Positions 7,511 through 16,629 of a stretch of 64,000 bases of DNA are shown one piece after another. Origin of the DNA: Variovorax guangxiensis (GTDB lineage: Bacteria > Pseudomonadota > Gammaproteobacteria > Burkholderiales > Burkholderiaceae_C); NCBI RefSeq assembly GCF_003952165.1, contig NZ_RXFT01000016.1:1-64000 (forward strand), in the 5' to 3' direction. Made by a program: the position numbers and the translations under genes. Position 1 is the first letter of the stretch. Every line of letters starts with the position of its first letter. The notes under the pieces were generated by a model. That model was not told where the DNA came from. It did no database searches and saw only the letters and a list, made by a program, of their open reading frames with translations.

Positions 7511-9139
7511 ATGCCTCACCTGACCCTTTCCAGAAAGATCTTCCTGGCGCTGGCCGCCTTGTTGATCGTGCTGCTGATCAGCTTCGCGGGCCTTTCGATC
7601 ATCGCGCTGCAGCGCGGGCTGGGCTCCTACGTGGCCGAGATCGAGATCCGGCGCATGGACTGGCTCTCGCAGATCCTCCTGAAGTACTACGTGGCCAACG
7701 GCGACTGGAAGGGCCTGCACGACAACGAAGACGCATGGCGCCGCCTGCAGATGGGCCGGCTGGCCGCCGCGCTCGACAACGGCACCGGCAGCGCCGACGA
7801 AAGGCGCCTGCCGCCCTGGTACGAGCACCGCGCCATGCGCGGCAACCCGCCGCCGGAGGGCAACCGCGGCAATGCCGGCGACGGCAACAGCGGGGACGAG
7901 GGCCGCCCGCCTCCACCCCCGCCACCGCCGGAATCCGGCCTGCCGTCGCAGCAGCTCGACCTGGTGCCGCGCCGGCTGCCGACGATGCCGCCGCCGTGGT
8001 TCTTCCGCGATCCGCGCGAGATGCCGGACTCCATCTTCCAGCGGCTGGCCCTGCTCGACGCGCATGGCGCGCGCGTGGTGGGCGCCGAGGGCGACCTGGC
8101 GAACGCGGCGCGCATACCGATACGGCGCGACCGCAGCGTCATCGGCTACCTGGCGCTGACGCCGATGCAGGGCCTGGAGAGCGAGGCCGACCGGGCCTTC
8201 GTCGCGCGGCAGTCGGGCGTGATCGTGCTCACCGGGCTGTGCGGGCTCGGCTTCGCGCTGGTGCTGTCGTGGCTCCTGGCGCGCCGCTGGTTCAGGCCCA
8301 TCGACGAACTCACGCAGGCAGCGCAGGACGTGGCGCGCGGCCGGCTCTCCACCCGCGTCGCGGTGCAGGGCTCCGACGAACTGGCGCTGCTGGGGCGCAC
8401 CTTCAACGACATGGCGCAGCGCCTGGACACGATGGAGGCCTCGCGCCGCGCCTGGCTGGCCGACGCGGCCCACGAGCTGCGCACGCCGCTGGCCGCCATG
8501 CGCGCAGAAATCGAGGCGCTGCAGGACGGCGTGCGCACCTTCGACGAGCGCACCGCGCTGCGGCTGCACCGGCAGGTGATCCGCCTGGGCCAGCTGGTCG
8601 ACGACCTGCGCAGCAGCATGCGCGAGCCGCAGAGCGACCTGCTCGCGACCACCGTGTTCCCGCTCTCGCTGCTGAAGGAAGCGCTCGACCACACCCGCGA
8701 CCGCTTCGACGCGCGCAACATCACGGTGGACCGCCGCGCGGTCGACCGCATCGGCGCCTCCGCGCAGCCCGTGATCGAGGGCGACGCGCACCGGCTGCAC
8801 CAGGTCTTCATGAACCTGCTGGAGAACGCGCTGGCCTACACCGACGAGGGCGGCGAGCTGCGCATCGACGTCATCGTCGAAGGCGCGTGGACGGGCAACC
8901 GCCTCACGCTGGTGTTCGACGACAGCGCGCCGGGCGTGCCCGAGTCCGAGCTGCCGCGCCTGTTCGACCGCCTCTTCCGCGGCGAGAGCTCTCGTAGCCG
9001 CGAACACGGCGGCTCCGGGCTCGGCCTTTCCATCTGCCGCGCGACCGTCGAGGCGCACGGCGGCACCATCGACGCGTCGGCGTCGCCACTGGGCGGCCTG
9101 CGCCTGACCATCACCCTTCCACTGGCAGCAACGTCATGA
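7511..9139 (+). CDS. Two-component sensor histidine kinase (BaeS/EnvZ-like layout)
   Basis: A 542-residue kinase. TM1 (about 9-28), a periplasmic region of about 200 residues with a run of eight prolines and a PPPWFFRDPRE segment, TM2 (SGVIVLTGLCGLGFALVLSW), a HAMP linker, HisKA with phospho-accepting His321 in AAHELRTPLAAM, and a HATPase domain with N-box (FMNLLENALAYT), DDSAPGV and GGSGLGLSICR. ATG 7511 is preferred because the signal-like start MPHLTLSRKIFLALA follows it; ATG 7487 in the same frame is possible. Its stop overlaps the regulator start (ATGA). The proline-rich sensor may read an envelope state. It is the only complete kinase in the window. Confidence 0.93.
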   Translation: MPHLTLSRKIFLALAALLIVLLISFAGLSIIALQRGLGSYVAEIEIRRMDWLSQILLKYYVANGDWKGLHDNEDAWRRLQMGRLAAALDNGTGSADERRLPPWYEHRAMRGNPPPEGNRGNAGDGNSGDEGRPPPPPPPPESGLPSQQLDLVPRRLPTMPPPWFFRDPREMPDSIFQRLALLDAHGARVVGAEGDLANAARIPIRRDRSVIGYLALTPMQGLESEADRAFVARQSGVIVLTGLCGLGFALVLSWLLARRWFRPIDELTQAAQDVARGRLSTRVAVQGSDELALLGRTFNDMAQRLDTMEASRRAWLADAAHELRTPLAAMRAEIEALQDGVRTFDERTALRLHRQVIRLGQLVDDLRSSMREPQSDLLATTVFPLSLLKEALDHTRDRFDARNITVDRRAVDRIGASAQPVIEGDAHRLHQVFMNLLENALAYTDEGGELRIDVIVEGAWTGNRLTLVFDDSAPGVPESELPRLFDRLFRGESSRSREHGGSGLGLSICRATVEAHGGTIDASASPLGGLRLTITLPLAATS

Positions 9140-9831
9140 CACGCATCGTCATCGTCGAAGACGAAACCGACATCGCCTCGGTGGTGCAGGACTACCTGCG
9201 CCACGCGGGCTACGACACCGAACTCTTCACCGACGGGCAGAGCGCGCTCGAAAGCATCGTCGCCTCGCCGCCCGGCCTCACGCTGCTGGACATCATGCTG
9301 CCGCGTCTCGACGGCATCGAGGTGCTGCGCCGCGCGCGCGAGCACACGGCGCACCCGATCATCATGCTGACCGCGCGCATCGAGGAAGTCGACCGGCTGC
9401 TGGGCCTGGAGCTGGGTGCCGACGACTACGTGTGCAAGCCCTTCTCGCCGCGCGAGCTGGTGGCGCGGGTGCGCGCCGTGCTGCGCCGCACCGCGCCGGG
9501 CCTCGCGCAGGGAGCGTCCCCGCAGGGCGACGCGCCGGGGCTGGTGCTGGACGACGTGCACTGGCGTGCCTCGCTCGAAGGCACGCCGCTGAACCTCACG
9601 CGGCGCGAATTCGGGCTGCTGCAGGTGCTCTCGCGGCACCCGGGGCGCATCTTCTCGCGCGCCCGCCTGCTCGAACTGGCCTACGACGACACGGTGGACG
9701 TGACCGAACGCGCCATCGACAGCCACGTGAAGAACCTGCGCCGCAAGCTCGGCGTGGTGACGCCGGAGCACGACTGGATACGGTCGGTGTATGGCGTCGG
9801 TTTCGCCTGGGAAGCGCCGGCTCCAGCCTGA
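9136..9831 (+). CDS. OmpR-family response regulator paired with the sensor kinase
   Basis: A 231-residue regulator: receiver with Glu8/Asp9, phospho-acceptor Asp52, Thr79 and Lys101, then a winged helix ending HDWIRSVYGVGFAWE. Overlaps the kinase stop by four bases, so the pair forms one operon. It is the probable parent type of the orphan regulators at 5595 and 42229, given shared receiver and DNA-binding sequence. Its likely targets, by inference from motif distribution, are the ATTTCTCC elements upstream of porin, bamA-like, NERD and pilin genes. Confidence 0.94.
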   Translation: MTRIVIVEDETDIASVVQDYLRHAGYDTELFTDGQSALESIVASPPGLTLLDIMLPRLDGIEVLRRAREHTAHPIIMLTARIEEVDRLLGLELGADDYVCKPFSPRELVARVRAVLRRTAPGLAQGASPQGDAPGLVLDDVHWRASLEGTPLNLTRREFGLLQVLSRHPGRIFSRARLLELAYDDTVDVTERAIDSHVKNLRRKLGVVTPEHDWIRSVYGVGFAWEAPAPA

Positions 9832-9858
9832 AGCCTGCCGACACAACCAAGACGACAT

Positions 9859-9892
9859 GGTCGCGCGGGTGCCCCGGGCAGCCGCGCGGACC
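9859..9892. terminator. Hairpin between convergent genes
   Basis: GGTCGCGCGG-GTGCCC pairs with GGGCA-GCCGCGC-GGACC with small bulges. It lies between the response regulator and the convergent lipoprotein gene. There is no T-run, so it is a likely but not certain bidirectional terminator. Confidence 0.5.
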
Positions 9893-9907
9893 AGTCGGGC
9901 GACTGCG

Positions 9908-10780
9908 TTACTTGGGTGAGTAAGTCATCTTGGTCGCGATCATCGGCGACTTCGGATCGATCCCCTTGAGCACCTGTCCCCTGTAGGGCCCTTCAGCCGC
10001 TTGCCAGATCTCGCCCACGGTGACTTGCGCCAGCCCGCCCGGGCCGGCAGTGATCTTCAGAGAGAACTTGCATGTGTCGAAGGCCCCCAGCGGGGTTTCC
10101 AGCTTCTCGCGGCCATGGTAGGTGAGTTCGCCGGTTGCCGGCACCGTAGTCGTCCAATCGACGCGGCCATCGGTGGTTGAGATCTTCGTGAAGGAAATCT
10201 GCTGCCGGGCGACCTGCCCAGGCTTCATGTCGACAGGGAACGAGATCGGCGGCGCATATGACTGCGAAGAGACGAAAACCTGCTCCGAAGGAGAAGCCGG
10301 TTGCGGCGGCGTGATCTTTGTCTTCTGTGTGGTCGACTTGCCGTAGAGAAAAACATTCCCGCTGACAAGATCCTTGAATTCCTTCTTGACGGTACTTTGC
10401 TGAAACTGCGGAAGATCGACAAGCTCCGAACCGACGTTGAAGGCAATTGGTTTGGCCCCAGCAAATGATTCACGTCCTTCGGTGACGCTCTTTCTGCGGA
10501 AAGGCTGGGCCGTCGGGCTTCCTCCCACTTTCATCGCCTCGAAATCCAGGGTCGTTCCCTCGCGAAAGTCGGCTTCGTTGAAACATGCGGCCGAACTCTC
10601 CACGGCTGGCGGTGCTGCGGCCGGCTGGGCAGGGGCTGGTGCGGGGGCTGGTGCGATTGGCAGGATGGGAACTCCGCCGCCTCCACCATTCCCTCCTCCA
10701 CACGCGGAAATCGCCGCAGCCATTGTTGCCGTCGCAAACAGCCTTGCGCGCTGCAAGGTGCAGGCATCTACTCTTTTCAT
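9908..10780 (-). CDS. Putative lipoprotein of unknown function, low GC
   Basis: A 290-residue protein starting MKRVDACTLQRARLFATATM with a lipobox-like AAISAC and a Gly-rich then Ala-Pro-rich linker (GGGNGGGGG, APAPAPAQPAAAPP). Start set by GGAGGG at 6-base spacing. The remainder looks beta-rich (VDWTTTVPATGELTYHGREKLETPLGAFDTCKFSL), reminiscent of secreted domains that measure or bind ligands, but I do not recognise a family. Base composition is well below its neighbours: I count 27 GC in 10321-10380 and 31 in 10381-10440, about half, versus about two thirds for the window. This suggests recent acquisition. Confidence 0.8.
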   Translation of the reverse strand: MKRVDACTLQRARLFATATMAAAISACGGGNGGGGGVPILPIAPAPAPAPAQPAAAPPAVESSAACFNEADFREGTTLDFEAMKVGGSPTAQPFRRKSVTEGRESFAGAKPIAFNVGSELVDLPQFQQSTVKKEFKDLVSGNVFLYGKSTTQKTKITPPQPASPSEQVFVSSQSYAPPISFPVDMKPGQVARQQISFTKISTTDGRVDWTTTVPATGELTYHGREKLETPLGAFDTCKFSLKITAGPGGLAQVTVGEIWQAAEGPYRGQVLKGIDPKSPMIATKMTYSPK

Positions 10781-11021
10781 AATCCCTCCGTTTTTTTGCA
10801 AACATTGACAATTGTTGATTTTTCGCGCTACCCCATAGGGAGCGCCAAAAGCTTTTATTGCAACGGTATTGCAAGAGGATTACGAAGAGCAGTTCGCCCA
10901 CCTGATGACGGCGCCCGAGCTGCGTGGCCGGGGCAACGATGACGCCAGAGATGCGCGATCGGCCGGCACGAAGCCGGTCGCCGCTTTTCTGCTTTTCTGC
11001 TTTTCTGCTTTTCCGGTTTTC

Positions 11022-12239
11022 CTACTGGTACGCCGCCAGCTCCTGCTTCGCAATCGCGTTGCGATGCACTTCGTCGGGACCGTCGGCCACGCGCAGGTGG
11101 CGCTCGTAGGCGTAGAAGTGCGTGAGCAGCGTGTCCTGGCTCAGGCCCATGGCGCCGAAGGCCTGCATGGCCCAGTCGACCACCTTCACGCAGTTGTTGG
11201 GCGTGAGCACCTTGATCATCGCGATCTCCTTGGCGGCGACCTTGTTGCCCACGGTGTCCATGCGGTAGGCGGCGTTGAGCACCATCCAGCGCGACTGCTC
11301 GATGAGCATGCGCGACTCGGCGATGCGCTCGCGCCACACGCCCTGCTCCGACAGCGGCTTGTGGAAGGCGGTGCGCGACACGAGGCGCTGGCACATCATC
11401 TCCAGCGCGGCCTCGGCCATGCCGATGGCGCGCATGCAGTGGTGGATGCGGCCGGGGCCAAGGCGGCCCTGCGCGATCTCGAAGCCGCGGCCCTCGCCGA
11501 GCAGGATGTTCTCGACCGGCACGCGCACGTTCTCGAACACGATCTCGGGGTGGCCGAAGGGCGGGTCGTACACGCCGAGCAGCGCCATGTCGCGCACGAT
11601 GGTCACGCCGGGCGTGTTCTTCGGCACGAGGATCATCGACTGCTGCCTGTGGCGGTCGGCGTTGTCGGGGTCGGTCTTGCCCATGAGCACGAAGATCTCG
11701 CAGCGCTCGTTCATCGCGCCGGTGATGTACCACTTGCGGCCGTTGATGACGTACTCGTCGCCCTCGCGGCGGATGCTGCAGCGGATGTTGGTGGCGTCGC
11801 TGGAGGCCACCTCGGGCTCGGTCATCGCGAAGGAGGAGCGGATCTCGCCGGCCAGCAGCGGCTTGAGCCAGCGTTCCTGCTGCGCCTTGGTGCCGTAGCG
11901 CGCCAGCACTTCCATGTTGCCGGTGTCGGGGGCGGAGCAGTTGAAGATCTCGGAGGACCAGTAGCGCCGGCCCATGATCTCGCACAGCGGCGCGTACTCG
12001 ACGTTGCTCAGGCCGGGGCCGTGCTCCGACTCGGGCAGGAAGAGGTTCCACAGTCCGCGCTCGCGCGCCTTGGCCTTGAGGCCGGCCATCATCGGCAGCT
12101 CGGCGTACGGCCGGCCGGCGCGGGCGTTGGCGGCGAGTTCCTCCTCGTGGCGCTTCTCGTTGGGATAGACGTACTCGTCCATGAACCTGAGCAGTTCCTC
12201 GCGCAGCGCGATCACCCGGGGCGTGAATTCGAAATGCAT
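11022..12239 (-). CDS. Acyl-CoA dehydrogenase (ACAD10/11-like)
   Basis: A 405-residue flavoprotein of full family length. Recognisable pieces are the FAMTEPEVASSDATN segment (flavin and substrate pocket), the INGRKWYITGAM loop, GRIHHCMRAIGMAE, and the end VADGPDEVHRNAIAKQEL typical of the ACAD11-type subgroup. It should oxidise a CoA thioester to the enoyl-CoA, passing electrons to ETF. The start at MHFEFTPRV follows GAAGGACG; longer in-frame starts have no support. It stands alone, divergent from the Nudix gene, so the chain length and pathway of its substrate cannot be read from context. Confidence 0.92.
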   Translation of the reverse strand: MHFEFTPRVIALREELLRFMDEYVYPNEKRHEEELAANARAGRPYAELPMMAGLKAKARERGLWNLFLPESEHGPGLSNVEYAPLCEIMGRRYWSSEIFNCSAPDTGNMEVLARYGTKAQQERWLKPLLAGEIRSSFAMTEPEVASSDATNIRCSIRREGDEYVINGRKWYITGAMNERCEIFVLMGKTDPDNADRHRQQSMILVPKNTPGVTIVRDMALLGVYDPPFGHPEIVFENVRVPVENILLGEGRGFEIAQGRLGPGRIHHCMRAIGMAEAALEMMCQRLVSRTAFHKPLSEQGVWRERIAESRMLIEQSRWMVLNAAYRMDTVGNKVAAKEIAMIKVLTPNNCVKVVDWAMQAFGAMGLSQDTLLTHFYAYERHLRVADGPDEVHRNAIAKQELAAYQ

Positions 12240-12381
12240 GGTGCGTCCTTCAGCAAGAGTCGGTGTTGTGCATGTGCGCCTTGAAGGTACGTTGCGCGCG
12301 GCGTTTCGCACGGTCTTCCGGGTGACAGCACGGGGCCGCGCCTGTCACCTTGGCAGCAGCGGCCGGCGCGACAATGGGTGC

Positions 12382-13677
12382 ATGACAGCCAGCCCCACGC
12401 ACGACACGCCCCCCACCGCACAGCCACGCCCCGTGCGCATGGCGGCCACCCTCATCGTGCTGCGCGACGCAAGTGCCGGCCTGGAAGTGCTGATGCTGCG
12501 GCGTGCCGAGAAGGCCAACGACCAGAACAGCGGCGCGAGCGTGTTCCCGGGCGGTGTGATCGACGCGCACGACCGCGGCCTGCACGGCTGCTGCAGCGGC
12601 CTCGATGACCGGGCCGCGAGCGCGCGGCTCGAAGTGCCCGAAGGCGGCCTGGACTACTACGCGGCGGCGATCCGCGAATGCTTCGAGGAAGCCGGGCTTC
12701 TGTTCGCGACCGATTCCACCGGACAACTGGTGACGCTCGACGGCCTGCCTCCAGGCCAGCTCGCCGAGATGCGCCATGCGGCGGAGCAAGGCACCGACGC
12801 GCTGCTGTCGCTGTGCGCGTGGCACGGCTGGAAGCTCGCAGCCGACCGGCTCGCGTACTTCTCGCACTGGCTCACGCCGCCGGGCATGCCGCGCCGCTTC
12901 GACACGCGCTTCTTCCTCGCCACCATGCCCGAGGCGCAGAGCGTGCAGCCCGACGGCCGCGAGACAGTCGAGCACATGTGGCTGCGTCCCGCCGATGCCG
13001 TGGACCCGGCGCGCGGGCTCAAGCTGATGAACGTGACGCGCCGCATCCTGCTGGAACTCGCGCGGTTCGAAAGCGTGGGCGAGCTCATGGCGCATGCGCG
13101 CGGCCTGAAGCACATTCCGCGCGCGATGCCGCGGCTGGCGGACGGTCCGAAGGGACGGCGGCCGGTGAACATGGAGGAGCCTTCGTACGAGGAAGTCGGC
13201 TTTGTCGATCCCGATGGCGAAGGCGGCGGCCGCTACGCGCACGAGGCCGGACTGGCGATGCGGCTTTCTGCGCGGGTGCTGCGGGTGACCGGAGAAGCCG
13301 GCGACGGATCGGGCACGCTGGTGCACAGCTACTTCGTGGGAACGGCGGGCGGCGATTGCGCCTTGATCGACGCATTGCCCGCGGGCCCCGCGCATGCCGA
13401 GGCGCTTGCCTCCGCCGCGCCGGGACGCGTGCGATGGCTCCTGTCGACGCGGGCGGCTTCCGATGCAGGCACCGTGGCACTGGCGCCGGGCGAGCAGATC
13501 AGCGTCGGCGATGCGACGCTGCGCGTGCTGCCGGACGATGGCGATGCGCAGTCGCGCCGGTTCCTGCTGGTCGAGGAAGGCATGCTGTTCGCGGGCACTT
13601 CCGATGCGCCCACGGCCGACGACGAACAGGTGCGGTGGATCGCACCGCGCCACGGCTTCCTGCGCAGCCGGCGCTGA
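12382..13677 (+). CDS. Nudix hydrolase fused to a decayed metallo-beta-lactamase-like domain
   Basis: A 431-residue two-domain protein. Residues 20-230 are a Nudix domain of the NUDT19-like type, in which the box is split by an insertion: FPGGVIDAHD, then AAIRECFEEAGLLF with the REx2EExG core. Residues about 300-430 follow the metallo-beta-lactamase order (GGDCALIDALPAGPAHAEAL, a strand, then GMLFAGTSD) but the HxHxDH metal site is replaced by STRAASDAG, and the later His and Asp ligands are also absent. The Nudix part may hydrolyse a CoA or nucleotide diphosphate; the second domain is probably non-catalytic. Start at the ATG of MTASPTHD by domain position; the ribosome binding site is weak. 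Confidence 0.85.
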   Translation: MTASPTHDTPPTAQPRPVRMAATLIVLRDASAGLEVLMLRRAEKANDQNSGASVFPGGVIDAHDRGLHGCCSGLDDRAASARLEVPEGGLDYYAAAIRECFEEAGLLFATDSTGQLVTLDGLPPGQLAEMRHAAEQGTDALLSLCAWHGWKLAADRLAYFSHWLTPPGMPRRFDTRFFLATMPEAQSVQPDGRETVEHMWLRPADAVDPARGLKLMNVTRRILLELARFESVGELMAHARGLKHIPRAMPRLADGPKGRRPVNMEEPSYEEVGFVDPDGEGGGRYAHEAGLAMRLSARVLRVTGEAGDGSGTLVHSYFVGTAGGDCALIDALPAGPAHAEALASAAPGRVRWLLSTRAASDAGTVALAPGEQISVGDATLRVLPDDGDAQSRRFLLVEEGMLFAGTSDAPTADDEQVRWIAPRHGFLRSRR

Positions 13678-13740
13678 CCACCCCGCAGCGCCTCATCCCG
13701 CCACATGGCCGTGGCATGCATCGTGCAAGATCGGCCCATC

Positions 13741-15960
13741 ATGCTTCCCCTGTCTCCCGACGCGCTGCGCCAGCGGCTGCGGTCTTTCGCCTCTCGCGCG
13801 CAGCCCGTGCGCATCCTTCTCACCCTCGGCAGCCTCATGGCGGGCTGCGCCTGGAGCGGCCACGCCGATGCGGTGATCCCCCTCTTCCTCGGTGCCATCG
13901 CCAGCGCGCTCGCCGAGACCGACGACAGCTGGCGCGGGCGGCTGCGCGCGCAAGTGGTCACGCTGGTCTGCTTCGCGGCCATCGCGTTCGCGGTGGAGGC
14001 GGCCTTCGGCATGCCGCTGCTGTTCATCGCCGGGCTCGCGCTCGCGGCCTTCTGGCTCACCATGCTCGGCGCCGTGGAGGCGCGCTACAAGGCGATCGCG
14101 TATGCGACGCTGATCCTCGCGATGTACGCCACGCTGGGCATCGAGAACATGGGCGCGCACGGCGTGGCGCACCGCGGGCGCGAGCCCCTGCTGCTGGTGG
14201 CGGGCGCCGCCTGGTACGGCGTGTTCTCGGTACTGTGGTGCGCAGCCTTTCCGGCGCAGCCGGTGCAGGCGCGTCTGGTGACGCTGTTCACGGTGCTGGG
14301 CAACTACGTGCGCTTCAAGGCGTCGCTCTTCGAGCCACTGCGCGGCATCGACATCGAGCGCAAGCGGCTCGCGCTCGCGCAGCTCAATGCCGAGGTGGTG
14401 ACGGAGCTCAACGCGGCCAAGGAGAGCATCTTCCGCCGCATCGGGGCGCGGGCACCTACCGGACGCATCTCGCGCTACCGGGGGCTTTATCTGATCGCGC
14501 AGGACGTGCACGAGCGCGCCAGTTCCTCGCACGACGACTACAACGCGCTGGCCGATGCCTTCTTCCACAGCGACCTGCTCTACCGCTGCCAGCGCGTGCT
14601 GGGCCTGCAGGGGCTGGCCTGCCAGCGGCTGGCCGATTCGGTGGAGCGGCGCGAGCCCTTCGAGGTGGGGACCGAGACCGTGCAGGCACTGGCCGATCTG
14701 CGCAGCGCCATCGAGCATGAGCGCGCGCGGGCAGTTACGCCTGCAAGGCTGGCGCTGCTGGCCTCGGTGGAGGCGCTGGCGCGCAATCTCGCGCTGCTCG
14801 ATGGCCAGCTCGCGGGGGCCAGCCAGCCTTCGGCGCGCGCGGGCCGCACGGAGATGGGTTTGTTCGACCGCTCGCCACGCTCCTGGCGCGACGCGGTGGA
14901 GCGGGTGCGGCGGCAGCTCACGGTGCGATCGCCGCTCTTCCGGCATGCGCTGCGGTTGTCGATCGCGCTGGTGGCGGGCTATGGGGTGATGCATGTCATC
15001 CACCCGGCGCAGGGCTACTGGATCCTTCTGACCACGCTCTTCGTCTGCCAGCAGACGTATGGGGACACCATCGCGCGCATGGGGCAGCGCATTGCCGGCA
15101 CCGCCCTCGGCGTGGTGGCGGGCTGGGCGCTGCTGCAGCTCTTTCCGCAGCCGCTGGTGCAGTCAGTGCTCGCGGTGATCGCCGGCGTGCTGTTCTTTGC
15201 GACCCGCACCACGCGCTACCTGCTGGCCACCGCCTCGATGACGCTGCTGGTGCTGATGTGCTTCAACCAGGTCGGCGACAGCGGCGTGCTGCTGGTGCCG
15301 CGGCTGGTCGACACCGCCATCGGCAGCGCCATCGCCGGGCTGGCGGTGCTGCTGGTGCTGCCTCACTGGCAGGCCCGCCGCATCAACGAGCTCGCGGCGG
15401 CCGCCATGCGCGGCCACGCGGGCTACCTGCGGCAGATCGTCGGCCAGTACCGCACGGGCGCGCGCGACCACCTCGACTACCGGCTGGCGCGGCGCAACGA
15501 CCACAACGCGGATGCGGCGCTGTCCACCGCCGTGTCGGACATGTTCCGCGAGCCGGGCTACGTGAGGCCGCGCGCGGGGGTGGCGCTGCGCTTCCTGATC
15601 CGCTCGCACACGCTGCTGAGCTACCTGTCGGCGCTCGGCGCGCACCGGGCCGCGCTCCCCGATTCGGCCCAGATGGCGGTGCTGCATGCCTCTGCCGAGG
15701 GGGCGATCGCGGCGCTGGAGGCGCTGGCGACCGGGCTGGAAAAGGGCGTGGTGGATGCCACAGGCGGCACGGAAGATGAAGCCGCAGCGCGGGCCGCGCT
15801 GGCACAGGCCGCAGCCGAAGGCGGGGAAGGCGCCGACCCGCAGGCGCGAACTTTCCATACCGAACTCGGTCTGATCTGGCTGCAGATAGACGCCCTGCGC
15901 ACCCACGCAAGCGAATGGCTGCAGCCCGAAGGCGGTGATACGACGACCGCGCCAGCCTGA
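13741..15960 (+). CDS. FUSC-family inner-membrane protein (YccS-like)
   Basis: A 739-residue membrane protein with two clusters of membrane segments separated by a soluble helical region, the YccS/FUSC layout. The second cluster carries the family signature QGYWILLTTLFVCQQTYGDT followed by RIAGTALGVVAGWALL. Family members are related to aromatic-acid exporters (AaeB) but most are uncharacterised. Start chosen at MLPLSPDALRQ; an in-frame ATG at 13705 adds 12 residues without better support. No partner adaptor gene is adjacent, so substrate is unknown. Confidence 0.88.
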   Translation: MLPLSPDALRQRLRSFASRAQPVRILLTLGSLMAGCAWSGHADAVIPLFLGAIASALAETDDSWRGRLRAQVVTLVCFAAIAFAVEAAFGMPLLFIAGLALAAFWLTMLGAVEARYKAIAYATLILAMYATLGIENMGAHGVAHRGREPLLLVAGAAWYGVFSVLWCAAFPAQPVQARLVTLFTVLGNYVRFKASLFEPLRGIDIERKRLALAQLNAEVVTELNAAKESIFRRIGARAPTGRISRYRGLYLIAQDVHERASSSHDDYNALADAFFHSDLLYRCQRVLGLQGLACQRLADSVERREPFEVGTETVQALADLRSAIEHERARAVTPARLALLASVEALARNLALLDGQLAGASQPSARAGRTEMGLFDRSPRSWRDAVERVRRQLTVRSPLFRHALRLSIALVAGYGVMHVIHPAQGYWILLTTLFVCQQTYGDTIARMGQRIAGTALGVVAGWALLQLFPQPLVQSVLAVIAGVLFFATRTTRYLLATASMTLLVLMCFNQVGDSGVLLVPRLVDTAIGSAIAGLAVLLVLPHWQARRINELAAAAMRGHAGYLRQIVGQYRTGARDHLDYRLARRNDHNADAALSTAVSDMFREPGYVRPRAGVALRFLIRSHTLLSYLSALGAHRAALPDSAQMAVLHASAEGAIAALEALATGLEKGVVDATGGTEDEAAARAALAQAAAEGGEGADPQARTFHTELGLIWLQIDALRTHASEWLQPEGGDTTTAPA

Positions 15961-16037
15961 GGAACATCCATGCGATCCGGTCGGTTGAAACCGCCGCCGC
16001 GAAGAAAGGCCCGGCGCGGCAGGTAAAATACCCCTAC

Positions 16038-16433
16038 ATGTCCCGCTGGTTTGCCGCTACCGTCCTCGCAATCATGTTGTCCTGCTACGGCTTCGCCGTG
16101 CTTGCCCACAACATGCTCGGTGCCGGCCATTCGCATGCCGAACCACAGGCGGCACAGGCGACCCAGACGCTGATCGTCAGCGTCGCCTTCTCAGACATCT
16201 CCGATCTCTCCGAAGCCAGGAAGCCGGCAGGCGATGCCGACAAGGCATCGGACGACGCCCTCTCCATCGATGAAGCCGGCTCCGAACACGCCGAGCTGGT
16301 CGATGCACGCAACGGCGCGCCCGCGCTGCTGCGCTTCACGGAACAGCCGCCGAAACTCGGCCTGACCACCATCGTCTCGCCGTTCCTGGCGCGACCCAAG
16401 CGGCCACCCCGCGCCGCGTCCCTCGTCGCCTAG
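16038..16433 (+). CDS. Hypothetical protein with N-terminal signal or membrane segment
   Basis: A 131-residue protein. Residues 1-23 (MSRWFAATVLAIMLSCYGFA) form a signal or membrane segment, followed by HNMLGAGHSHAEP, an acidic middle and a basic Pro-rich tail (LARPKRPPRAAS). The short His cluster could bind metal, but three histidines are weak evidence. There is no recognised family, and the ribosome binding site is poor, so it is a moderate gene call based on codon-like sequence and position. Confidence 0.5.
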   Translation: MSRWFAATVLAIMLSCYGFAVLAHNMLGAGHSHAEPQAAQATQTLIVSVAFSDISDLSEARKPAGDADKASDDALSIDEAGSEHAELVDARNGAPALLRFTEQPPKLGLTTIVSPFLARPKRPPRAASLVA

Positions 16434-16454
16434 GCCCCAAAAGCCTTCGCGACC

Positions 16455-16473
16455 GGGAGCCGCCATGGCTCCC
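16455..16473. terminator. Short hairpin after the hypothetical gene
   Basis: GGGAGCC and GGCTCCC pair around a 5-base loop, 21 bases after the stop codon; no T-run follows. The remaining sequence up to 16629 holds a weak match (16538-16556) to the shared envelope motif and otherwise nothing I recognise. Confidence 0.35.
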
Positions 16474-16629
16474 GCTCCCCTGTTGTGACCAGGGCCGGCC
16501 GCCATCGGGCGGCACCCGCATCGCAACCGCAGCTACCTGATCTCTCCCATTCACGGCCCTGTGCCCCTTTGCGCGCGCCATCCATTGCGCGCACCCGGCG
16601 CCGGTCCAGCTTCAAGGAATCAACACAGA

